Positions 1 to 10,649 of a DNA stretch of 22,850 bases are shown in pieces. The translations under genes were made by a program, and so were the position numbers. The notes below the pieces were generated by a model. It was not told where the DNA came from and made no database searches. It was given only the letters and a program-made list of their open reading frames with translations. The stretch spans positions 1-22,850 of the forward strand of contig WION01000719.1 of NCBI GenBank assembly GCA_015039365.1, in the 5' to 3' direction. Every line of letters starts with the position of its first letter. Position 1 is the stretch's first letter. Source of the stretch: Amanita rubescens. Its lineage: Eukaryota > Basidiomycota > Agaricomycetes > Agaricales > Amanitaceae.

Positions 1-1826
1 ACTGGGAGAACCACTATGGATCTACGATAAAAGTGCAAAAATGACTTGATAGGGCTTTCCGGCCCTGATTTCGCTATGTATATCTCCCCATCCCGGGATT
101 CTATCCATGGCGGTGTTAAATTCGTTTTTCCAACTCCTTTTGACCATCTGCGCGGGAATGAAGACTGGGGTGAAACTAACACGGGGTTCCATCAGATATA
201 GGCATCCTATTTTATACCAATACGGTCAATTATTGCATTAATAAAGCCTGGGCAAACTAACTCGTACCATAAGATTCATCCGAAAGAGATGGTCGTCGTT
301 TCCGAGAATGTCAACGCCTTGACATCATGCTTCATTTCGCTAGAAATATGTTCAATGCCAGACACAAAGCCCAAGAGTTACCTCACCTTCAAAATAGTGC
401 AAGCGTTACGTTTCTCCTTCAACGGAGAACCCTCGTTATTACGAAAAGAAAGTAGATAATTAATAAACGTGAATCCCGAGCGTGACCACTTTCATATGCC
501 GCTGAGCAAAGACAAGGATATCCACCAGATGGTCACTTAAGTCAAGAACTCTGCCCGAGCACGTAGCGCTGAACAATTGAGGAGCAGAGATGAACAAATT
601 TGTCGTGCATGAGAATCTGAACTATCTTTGAAAGATTTAACGTGCCGTAGGAGAGAAGGAGTGGGAGACAAGTTATAGTGAGACAGCCAAACTACGGAGA
701 CCGTGAGAATGATCAACAAGCCCTGATTTTCCTATCTACATCCGCAAAACTGTGAATATCACGGTGCGAATAGCCATTTAGACATTCACCTTCCATACAG
801 GAATCTTCAGGCTCCTTCCAAAACTGCTCCGTTGATCCACAGTATCACAATGGAAAACGGAGCTAAATGGACGCCCTGCCCGCAATCTATCATCTACCGC
901 CCAAGGCATTTGCCCTGATGATCAGGGCTGTGAACGCCAATGTCCGATGGCAAGCAAATCATAGATAAGCTGTTAAGTAACCTATGCCATCCTTTCGCGG
1001 AATCACCGTTGTGCCAGTAGGGCCTCAGCGCGGTTTTCATTTCTCACGTCCTGCCATGAAGACCGCTCTGTTCCGCGAACCACCGATAACAACGCAACAT
1101 TAGCCAGCCAGGAAACTCGTGGGCTCTTTAATCAGCAGCTACAGCTGTTACAGAACCGGCATAGCCCATGATCGTATCTTGTTATTCCATTCGCGATAAG
1201 GTAACAGATCCCAACATTGACGTCAGTGCTTGGTGTCAGTACCTCCACGAGACATTATCATTCCTGCAATTCGTCCATCAACTTGCGCCATGAGTCTACG
1301 CCACAACTCAAGTCTGCGCCGCGAGCTATGAACTACCAAAAGGGAATTTACTTTGTGCCATGACGCTCAGCACCCGACGAGAGGTATGTTCCTGGATTTA
1401 TCACCTGCCATAGTCTATAACATCATATCTGCGTTGCTCACGGAGCGGTGAATTCGGAAATGACATCTAATCATACGTTTCGCGTTACAACAAAAAATAT
1501 GTTGAATACTACAAAGGATACAAGTTTATTCTATTTTTTTGTACATTTCCTTTTCGGCCCAAGTTAGTCTCGATCGCCCCAGCTGGAGGAATCCTCTCTA
1601 AAGCCCAGGAAGCAACCGCGGAGCAATACTGTGTGAATATACCAAGAGAATGGATATAACATAATAATAGGGCAAATGAGTGAGAAGCAGGGTATCAATA
1701 AATTGTTCTGTTACTTGTGTAGATGGTTGTATCGTGAGAGAGAGCGCCGTTTTAACTTCTTTACACTTGAGATCGTCACATAATAATGTAGCTTTTTTTA
1801 CGCTCGTGCCGGTGAACCTCAGGCAT
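1..1826. other. Gene-free stretch, left edge
   Basis: No frame shows a protein I recognise. Open frames are short, the longest being about 90 codons near 1598-1876, where they overlap the 3' flank of the neighbouring minus-strand gene. The only structures noticed are three copies of the octamer gccctgat (62, 720 and 912). The third forms a 17-bp palindrome with a one-base centre at 912-928. The last ~250 bases probably hold the 3' UTR of the gene ending at 1827. This could be a decayed mobile element or ordinary intergenic DNA; nothing decides between them. Confidence 0.5.
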
Positions 1827-3008
1827 TCAACGGCGAGATCCACTGATGGAGTGCCTCCTGTGGAGATCCCCCGCACTTGCCAGTGCTACAGATGAAGCTC
1901 GAGAAGGCCCAGTGTGCGAAAACTTGCCCGCGAAGTTGAATAATCGCTGGAAGAAGGGCCGCTTGCCGTAGATCGCGGAGGTCGGCGTAGCAGGGTAGCC
2001 GCTTGATGTAGCCGTCGCGACCGACTTGCCAGTGCTCGGAGTCTAGGAACATCCTCAATCGCTTCGTAGTCGCCAACGGAAAATCTTGCTTACCGATATC
2101 GGCGTTTTCCCTCTACTTCGCGTTGCATAATAACTTGTGTCAGTTTCACTATCACTGGACGAATCATCGGACCGGTCGACGACATGCGCCTTTGAACCCG
2201 GTCTCTGTCCAGACGTGGAGAACGCGCGAGCGCGAGAGTTGTTCGAGCGCTCTATCCCCATGCGGGTATCTGGTATCCCACGTAAATGCTCTGGTACCCC
2301 TGTCCGCGAATGAGCCGCGGCGCTTGAGTGGCCTTGACGCATTAGGACAGGCGGTGCCGAATGACTGTAAATCACGCTGTTGGGCCCAATGTGAGGGGAG
2401 TAGTTTGTAGGTGGGTATGGCGCATGATTGGTAACAGAAGAAGGATACGCATGACCTTCCGGGCGAGAATGCCTTGAGGCCCGCTGGTATGCATGAGAAA
2501 CCGGTGCGTACGGCCCTGAAGGTGGAAGAGGTTGGATGGTCTGGGGGACTGGTCCCATGGCTGGATCGTACGACCGTGGCATGGAGCGCGAGCGGGGTAC
2601 ACCATGAGGTATGGCAGCCGGTAATACGCGTATTTCCTCTGGAGCACCATGCATGCCTCGGTCGTGTCTCCTGGGTTGAGCATCAACGAACGACGGGTTG
2701 GCGTATGAAGTGTTGTGTTGCCGTCCACGATGTCTTGCGTCGTGATAGGAACGCGGGTCAACTGTGTCGTAACCGCGTCCACCGTAGCGGCCGGGCCTCT
2801 CGCCTGCACGAGAAATGGGAATGTCTGGCCTTCCGTCCTCATACCTCAAGATCATCCTAGGAGGTATAGAGTGGGCACTTCCAGCGTCAGAAGGTGGCGA
2901 GGAGAGATAATAACCCATCTCTGAAGGTGGAACCGAAGGCGAGTAAAGCGTAGCGTCGCCAGTGGAGAGTGTCTGAACCCAGTACGCGGTACGATCGTAA
3001 GCCGTCAT
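1827..3008 (-). CDS. Disordered Pro/Ser/Arg-rich protein, conserved C-terminal block
   Basis: Two exons on the minus strand, 3008-2094 and 2042-1827, joined across a 51-nt intron (gtaagc...ttcctag), give 376 residues. The joined frame is preferred because it continues into a sensible C-terminus (GKRPFFQRLFNFAGKF, then SRASSVALASAGDLHRR, ending SGSRR), whereas reading through the intron stops after 11 codons. Residues 1-300 are low complexity, rich in Pro, Ser, Arg, Tyr and His, with a short acidic SDDSSSDSETD run near residues 280-290. I see no signal peptide, membrane segment or catalytic motif. The aromatic/basic C-terminal block is the only part that looks folded or constrained. Function unknown. 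The chosen ATG is the first in this frame, but an upstream exon cannot be excluded. Confidence 0.7.
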
Positions 3009-6000
3009 AGCTTAGTGTGGTGTCGGTGCGCTATGGGGCCGTAATCAAGACGTTCTTCAGCGATAAATAAGACGAGGTAGACCCGAAGAAAGATGGCAGG
3101 TGGTGACTTGGTAGTCAAAAGAGGCTCAGTCGTCAACAGCATTGAAAGTTTTATACGCGAGTTCGACGGTTACGGAATAAACCCTTGTGGCGTTTCGTAC
3201 CCGCCAAATCGGATCGCCAAAAGTCATTTTGACGCGCATCTAGATCTGTTGTTTCGCAAAGGACCAATATCATTGCTGACACTTACCAAGACCGACATCA
3301 AAACGTGGTCGCCTCGAGGCGTGGACCCATACAAATCCAGCAAAATTCGCTGGCCGAGGATCACACTAGATCACAAGATAGGTCTTGAAAAGGTAAACCA
3401 TTTACCCGAAGCTTCTGGGACAATAAATATGTTCGGCGTAGAGCAGAGTCTTTCTTGCGCTTCGTCCGCTATGAACGTTAAGTAAAATGAATTACCGGGG
3501 TCACGCTCACGGCATGACAGATTTGGTAACGAGTTACAACTGATATGATTGATACATAGTTTTCGGGCAGGATAGGGAGATCACTTACGCATCTGATGCG
3601 AGTGTGTGATTCCCTTTATTTAAGGCCAGAACGTCGGGAAAGATCGCAAGGCGTGTATTTTATGATATCTTAGCATGAACGGGAGACGTAGCGCAGTTGG
3701 GCAGACATGAGCCTATGTGGCATACAGTGCACTTATCGGCGCTCGCCTCAATAGTGCTTCAAATTCGAATCAGAAGGCGGGAATTACAACGAAGATAAGT
3801 TTACGCAGCATTGAGTTGGCGTTCAAGGTTTTATCATTCTTGTGTCTATACGGTTAATGCCTTCTCTCGGAGATCAATCACCCGGAATACGCTGAAACAA
3901 GATGGCCGGAGCCTATAAGAGGAATAAAGAATTTGGACATGAAGACACCCCAGTTCTGTAACAGGGAACGAGGTATGTTGTTTCCCATACGCATATTGAG
4001 TGCATCCGCAGGGCCAAGATCATACAAAAAATTTTAAATGAACGCCAGAAACTACTTCCAAGAACGAACGGCCGCTCAAAAAGCGTCGCAATGTAGGCTA
4101 GCTTCAAGAATCTGAACATGGAGTGTGAGGAGCACTTGCTGCGATGCTTCCTGGCCAGCGCTTTGGGAAGCTTAACTGAGCGACACAACGATGACACCTA
4201 GCATGTTCCTTGCTTTTTCATGAAAATAACCTTGGTGATTTCATATCCGCAGTTATATGACTATTTCCCAGTACTTATTGACGTCTTCGAGAGTCAAGTG
4301 ACTGATGAATGGCCCTTGCCGAAACCCATATTATGGTTCGGCCATGCCATCGAGGGGTTATGTGAGAACGCTAAACCAACCTACCTGACTTCCTGTCCCC
4401 GGGCAAACCTGAAGTCAAGTTTGGCATACTGCGCTTTGGTGACATCAGAAGGGCTGTGGAGTCGAGAAGGGTTGAAAATGGCACGACCAAAAGGATGTTG
4501 AAATGCCTCACTGCGATTCCCATATGATCATAGCCTAGCCAACTTGCAGGATACGTCGTATCTAGTACCGATAACCCGCGAACTCTTTAACTTTGATAGG
4601 GGCAACCTCGTTCTCGAACAGATGCGACTCTTCATACGCACGACGAAGGCAGCTTGGGCCGATGACTCAATCCTACCCATGTTTGATGATAAACATCATT
4701 GTTCGCTTCCTAGCAAAAAGTTTTCGTACGTACGCCCGGTCATGGCCACCAGGCCAGGCACAGCACCATCCGTATACGCCGACCGTGGAGTTTGGACATT
4801 GAAATTGACCAGGAGGGACCTCCGCGCCTGCCCGCTCGCCAATTTTAGAACAAACAGCATTTACATTTACGGCACCGTTGGCAATGTACCGACTAATGGG
4901 CATACAAGACCCATCAAGCAAGCTTGTTCCAGACCATGGGCGCTGGGGAGTTGTGGGAAGGGGCGGGCATTTGCGCACCCCCAAAAACGCCGACGAGGCT
5001 ATGAGCGTAATGAGCGTGGTACGTCTTTATCACATAAGAAATGTTCTAGGGTGCCCATGGGAAGAACTCATCGCCGCTGTCATAGCCAAGTCATCTTATC
5101 CAAATATCCCACTTCCACATTTCACTAAAGCACATCTTGATCAGCTGTCAGATAAGTCAACACCATACGTTTCAAGCAAAAATGTTGACCGCTTAACAAC
5201 GCGGGGTAAGAGGGCTCCATTGACTTCTAGCCTTAGAACTTGAGAAGCGATTTCTAGGCATGTGACCGCGTCGCCTGACCATGTGTACCGTCTTGCAGGT
5301 CCTCACCTACTGATACAAGATAGAGGAGACTGAAGCCCACGATCTGCGGAGCAACCCCTTCTCCGGTGATAACACTCTTTTCCATACTGCGGATAGGAGT
5401 CTTCTATTCGCCAGGTGTAGTCATATGAAGCCACTACTGATAAAAATAGGAGATGCTCGCCTAAGAACCTGACAGCTACACATTGCGTCCCCCAAGTTAC
5501 CGACTTTGCCCTGCAACTGCCAACTGCTGGCAGCTATCTCCGAAGCCGTACGCGTGTAGACATGTTAGGATCGTCGTCAACGGCAAGTATTGAGATAACA
5601 GATCGTGTCAATGGTCCACGTTGCATCTGCAGGCAAGTCATGTCAAAAGGGCCATCCAATGATTACATCCATTCAAATACGGGAACAGCGAGGGATTCTA
5701 TTTGTGTGCGGCATGTACTGCCATGTACTGCCCTGCTGCACACGTCGATGCCGTCAACCACCTGGACGTGGCCCGCCAAAGAAGGTTGGAAGAATAACTC
5801 TTCTTTTATTCGAAACAGAAAAGAAAAGAAAGAATGTACGCTTACCTGCTTCCAAAACCTCATATCCCCAGCTCGTGCACCTTCAATCCACTCGACACCA
5901 CCGTAACTTACCCGGGGGGATACAGGACGTTTGTTAAACACTCCCCAGCAGCAAACATCACAAAAGACGGGAGCAAGTCAGACTCGTTTTTTTCGTCGCG

Positions 6001-6799
6001 TGTCCTCAGACATAAGCAGCCATACCATACACGTTGCAGCCCTATACGACCAGAGTATGATACAATTCCATCATCATCAACGCTCCCAACACGTGTATAC
6101 TATCGACAACCTATGTATCCCAACAAAGCAGGTACACAGGTATGGCTTTCATATCATTCACATTAACCACAGATAACCACAGCCAAAAAAAAAGAAGTTC
6201 GACTCACCGAGTCATTGGGCGCCCTCTCACAGACTCCGACTCGGAAAGTCCTACTTAGTCCAAACCATTACTGGTAACATATACACGCGGCATACACGGC
6301 ATTTAACTCGGAAGTACTTGGCGCACCTGCAGGCACGTTCCGATGACGGGGAGCCCTTACAAAGATCGCTAACATAGATTCGACTAGGGTTGTCACTCCA
6401 TCTATCTCTAGATGCGCGTCGATAAGTATTGGTGAGCTTTTTTATGAGATAACGGTAGAAGCAATTCATCTCTGCATTTGGATCGCACTGCATAGTAAGC
6501 AGGACTGGGAAGGACACGCATACACGTCGTGGCCTACGTTCTGTGTATACACAGCCACATACACAATAAATATTCGTACAGTACGCAATATATCGATACC
6601 TTTGAGAAAGAAGAGGGGTAAAAGACCAAGTATAAGAAATACAGGTATTGAGCGAGTAAAAAGACAAAACACCGAACGAACACGAAAAAAAACTATCACC
6701 ACGACCCTCTCAGTACAAAAAAAAATACAGCAACGAACCACGGTCCGGCCACTTGCGAAAGCACTAGTCTTGTTTCTTTTTTTAGAGTCTTATGACCCA
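3009..6799. other. 3.8-kb stretch without assignable genes
   Basis: Several open frames occur, but none matches a family I know and none assembles convincingly by splicing. They are 3093-3485 (+, 130 codons), 4220-4501 (+, 93), 4544-5128 (+, 194, the longest), 4878-5243 (+, 121, overlapping the previous one in another frame), and three overlapping frames at 5562-5941, two of them cysteine-rich. The 194-codon frame is only slightly longer than chance would allow in a window of this size. The right end (about 6250-6799) is probably the 3' UTR and flank of the transcription factor gene ending at 6800. The stretch may hold a decayed element or a fast-evolving small-protein gene. Confidence 0.45.
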
Positions 6800-9700
6800 T
6801 TACGAGTCCGCAATCTTGACAGACTCTTGAATTGGATTGTGATTGAAGGCAGTATTGATACTCAACTGCGAAAGTTGGCCTGGATTGGCACCACGCGCCG
6901 GCGTATTGGAACCCGACTGCTCAGGGGTGCCACCCATCCGAGGCGTGATCATACCGCTGCCGCCAATGCCATAAACGAAACCTCCAGAAAGGACGTCCAT
7001 GCTGTTATAGCCTACAAAGTGTCGTCCGTCAGTCATGGCTCGAGCAGTGAATCTCGATTACTTACCCGGAACGAGCATGCTATCCCAGAAACCACTGCTA
7101 AGAATATTGTCCATCGTCATGCCGACCGAAGAATGATCATCGACAGGCATAGGTGCCATTGTCGGAGGGAACGTCGACATGTCGGCGACAGGTCCCATCT
7201 CGCTATTAAAGTTGAACTCCATAAGGTACGTAGGTTCACTTGGGTAAGCTGCCTGTGGAATGCCTCCCGTCTGTTGATGCATACCGTGTGATGGTATATG
7301 GTCGAGGTTGGTGACTTCATCCTTCATCGGCTCACCGGCATTGTTTTGATCTATCCGTGCGGATATCAAAGCACGCAGGAAAACGCTGTACAGCGCGTGT
7401 GTATGCAACTGGCTGGCGGCCGAAGTCTCCAGTGTATCTACGACGTCTCTAACCATTTGAAGTGTGCTCTGCTCATTATCGTGGAATTCTTGGAACTCTG
7501 GTCGGATTAACTGTGCTCCTGTGAGTGATCTGATGTGAACGGACAAGGATGATCACACACCTTGAGCAGGGTGAGAACGGCATAGGAGATCATGACACAA
7601 TGAGAATCGGGAGAATACCTCAAGTAACCTTTCGGACCGAGATAGTCACGAGCAAGAGTAGCACAGGACATTGCCGAGCAATGACACCGTGCAAAGAAGT
7701 GTCCGATATTAATGGGTGTCCGATCCAAGGCGTCTTGGAGACCAAAAGAATTGAGCACCAGCATTGCATAATGGAAGTAGAACTGGGAAATCAACACTTT
7801 ATAGTCGCGAACGTTCGGTGATAAAGCTGGAAATGAACGCGATGAGCTCGAGCAGGCAAAAAGCCAAGAGGAAAAAAGTTTACTTTCGATAAAACGTAAT
7901 CCGTGCCAATACTGACGCCATTGGAGAATCTGCGCCTCGAAGCTTTTAATGACGAGGAGATAATCGCAATGGGTCTGTAGTCCAGATATCGTGTTCGTGC
8001 CGCAATACAAAAAGTCGAGACTCCGGGAGAGGATCCGCTGCAATTCCTGAAAGAAGGGTCAGAGTGGTTCGCCGTAATCAAGGAAGTCCGTACCGAATAC
8101 GCCGCTAGTGGTAAATCGGTTGGAACGGCGACAGGAGAGTTGGCCCATTGCACGGCATTTCGAATAATAGCACTAGGTACAGTTTCAGCTACAGTTGTAG
8201 ATGGAATTGTAATTAGGCTTACTCTTCCCTGATACAGTGGGGCTTCCCTGTTTGTGCGCTGAGACTTTGGTCAAGGCAGAAGCATAAAATCCAGGTTCGT
8301 TCTCTGTTGTGAACTTCAACGTCACGGGCACGGCCTTCCGGAATGTCCTGACTAGGCACCGCTGTTTTCCTGTGCAGATTAAGATCTGTCGCCATTCTGA
8401 TAAGATATTAGCGTGGAATCAGACGCTTCGCACGGCATCCAAACTAGCCTGATAGCCATTCCTAATAGAAGCCACGTTTTGTCCTGTTCATATCGTTCGA
8501 CAGCGCCACAGCCGTATAAGGAAAGAAGGAGGTACGCCTGAACAATCTCCACGGACTTGTAACCTTTTGCAGGGACACTGAAGGCGAGTTTCTTGGCCAA
8601 TTCAGTCAAGCGGTTGTGCAATTCAGGTTTTTCGGTGTAGAATTTGCTGGCTATAGCGCATACTATGAGAAAAAAAACGTGGTTAGCCGAGAGGTACCGC
8701 GATGGGACGGATGACGTACCGGTCGTCAACAAAAAAGGGGAGCGGGAACAGACGAGAGCAGGCGTATGAAAATCTCTCTCGAGTAGACTACAGTGCATCT
8801 GGAGATAAATTAGTTACCCAAAATGTTAGTGATCCACTTAAACCGCACATTAATATGATCAAAGTAACTAGGAGACCGAGTAAGCGAGCGCGCAGATTGA
8901 GCTGAACTGGCACGTACATGTTAAATAATGTTACAACCTCGTCCCTGCCTACGAAGTTGAGCATTTCGGGTTGTACCTGACGCTCGATGTAGAGACGGCG
9001 CAGGGGAAGTATTGTCATCGGACCTAAGTAAACGTTATTTCTCAAGCATAGGCACCACAAGGCGACGTACCTGGCTTAAAATAATTCGCGCTGGCGACGC
9101 CAACCTTAATTTTTTCGTTGGGGTCCGTCGGTCTCGCTAGTAAACCAGAGTCTGAGTATGTCATTTGAGACCTGCGATTTGCTAGGCTGGCTTCGGCGAG
9201 AAGACCTAGTGGGTTGAGAGAATTATCTGGCAGCGAATGTAATTTTGGTGATGCTGTCGGTGCTTGATGTGGATAAGCTACTGGGGGTGGTGAGGGTGAT
9301 GGACCCAACATCGCTTGAGCATCGGCGTTTTGAGCGGAAGGGGAAGGTGACCTGGATACCATGCCTGATGCAATCCCTGGGTTGCCAATGGATCGCAGGA
9401 CAGTGTCCAGTGTCTTTTCCATTTTTCGGAGCGACCGAGTAAGAAGCTCGTGTTTTCTATCACTATCCCAAATATGAGATTGAGTTGGGCATATGCTATT
9501 TGCCGCAACGCACCTTGACGGCCGTTTCCCTCTATTCGATTCTTCAAATATGCAAGCATGATTGCCCGATAAGCAGCGCTTACAAGGCGGACCTTGTTCA
9601 GCACCAACACACTTCATCTTAAGTCTTCGGCAGACGGTGCAAGCGCTGTTTAAAGATTAGTCACTAGACTATATAAAGAAAGGAACAAAGCACAGACCGA

Positions 9701-10161
9701 GAACCTCTGGTTGATTTTGCCTTGACTTCATCTTTATCTGCAGAAGGACTGTGCTGCTCCTCAGGAATGTCGTCCTTGCGTGCCTTCTTTCTAGCATCAC
9801 CCGCGGTAGTATTTGAGATGGAAGGCGCCGGACGTTTACCGTTTGCTACGTGTGGATACATGGGTTCAGTTGGAGGAGTACCGAGAGTATCGGAACCTTG
9901 TGATGATGGTGAGGAGTAATTAGGTGGAAGTGAAAGGTGATGAGGGAGTGGTGGCGGTGCTTGATAGTTGGGCTGAGAGTAGTAAGGGGGATAGAGAGCC
10001 AGAGCGGGATCAATCGGGATTGAGGATGAATGATTTGAGGGAGGGTGCATAGATGAATCTCGTTGAGACATTTGGTATTGATATTCGTGAAATGCCTGTA
10101 AAGATAAATCAGGATCAGACAAACACTCAAACAGTAGTAAAGGAGAAGATGGCGACGACAT
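6800..10161 (-). CDS. Zn(II)2Cys6 transcription factor with fungal trans domain
   Basis: Thirteen exons (minus strand): 10161-9698, 9645-9514, 9456-9071, 9023-8918, 8867-8849, 8798-8720, 8662-8449, 8396-8223, 8172-8094, 8046-7884, 7826-7561, 7510-7066, 7011-6800. They give 912 residues from the ATG at 10161; an internal ATG at 10071 could also be the start. Residues 1-150 are Ser/Pro-rich with a basic run (DARKKARKDD) near 122-131. The zinc cluster follows at 157-186 with spacing CX2CX6CX8CX2CX6C, then a basic linker and a helix (KHELLTRSLRKMEKTLDTVL). The middle matches the fungal trans domain (HCSLLERDFHTPALV, GMAIRMATDLNLHRKT). A Pro/Gly/Ser/Asn-rich tail ends the protein. It is predicted to be a nuclear regulator; target unknown. 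Basidiomycete relatives are often labelled PrtT-like, which I do not assert. Odd points are a probable GC-AG intron (8397-8448), a 19-nt exon and a weak gtctgt donor at 9697. Confidence 0.87.
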
Positions 10162-10649
10162 GAGGAGGATGTAGGCCGTTAAGCCAATGAAATAATACAG
10201 CATTTAGCGATAGGCCAGGGGCCTTGGGGACATACTCACGCGTGCAAGCGAAGCCAGCAAGTAGCAAAAAGCTAAGCGTTGTCAGTCGGCGGTACCAAAC
10301 TTGGAGAGAAGAGGGGTCAGGGTCGGGATGATTCGTGTCGTGCTCAACGACGAAGGGGGAGAAACCGTCTTGTCTCCGACGTTTTACTGACTGTATTCAA
10401 AAAAGTTTCTCATGTCGCATTTTGTAATTACATACAGCGCTTCTACGCCACAGCTAAGTCCTACTCGCCACGTCACCATTTAAACCTACCGCCGCGCGGG
10501 ACGGCGAGCAAGTCCCGCGAACACTGAAACACACACTGAATCTCTAAAAAGAACCCTCGGTTGATCTAGAGCGCTGGGAGAGAGTAGACTGCAAGATATA
10601 GAGCACTTGGAGTCGGGCACTACATACGGGAATTGAAGCTCCGCGTGAA
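10162..10649. promoter_or_regulatory. Divergent promoter region, Zn2Cys6 regulator / cdc4
   Basis: About 490 bases separate the start codons of the minus-strand regulator and the plus-strand F-box gene, so the promoters of both should lie here. No coding sequence was recognised; an 82-codon plus-strand frame at 10279-10527 has no family resemblance. An ACGCGT hexamer (the core of the MluI cell-cycle box in yeasts) lies at 10238-10243, but one hexamer is weak evidence. A gtgagt motif on the minus strand near 10240 could be the donor of a 5' UTR intron for the regulator. Confidence 0.5.

Noticed and set aside
2123..2860. Plus-strand ORFs of 95 and 128 codons and a minus ORF of 156 codons
   Set aside because: All overlap the disordered-protein gene; the repetitive codon pattern keeps other frames open by chance.
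3093..3485. 130-codon plus-strand ORF
   Set aside because: No family resemblance, no splice partners and composition like unconstrained sequence. Left inside the unassigned region.
3681..3780. tRNA-like segment with an A-box-like tagcgcagttggg and a B-box-like attcgaatc
   Set aside because: The D-arm and T-arm stems do not pair, the boxes are about 70 bases apart and no acceptor stem closes the structure. At best a decayed tRNA-derived remnant.
5605..5780. Possible copper-fist DNA-binding domain (MVHV...KSCQKGH)
   Set aside because: The initial residues are suggestive, but the later Cys-X-His and Cys-X2-Cys positions do not fit in any single frame.
6251..6741. Minus-strand ORFs of 138 and 91 codons
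   Set aside because: They lie just downstream of the transcription factor stop, overlap each other and show mainly hydrophobic/Cys-rich chance translation of a pyrimidine-rich 3' region.
6602..7291. 229-codon plus-strand ORF opposite the transcription factor
   Set aside because: It is antisense to the last two coding exons of a well-supported gene; its basic, low-complexity product is a shadow frame.
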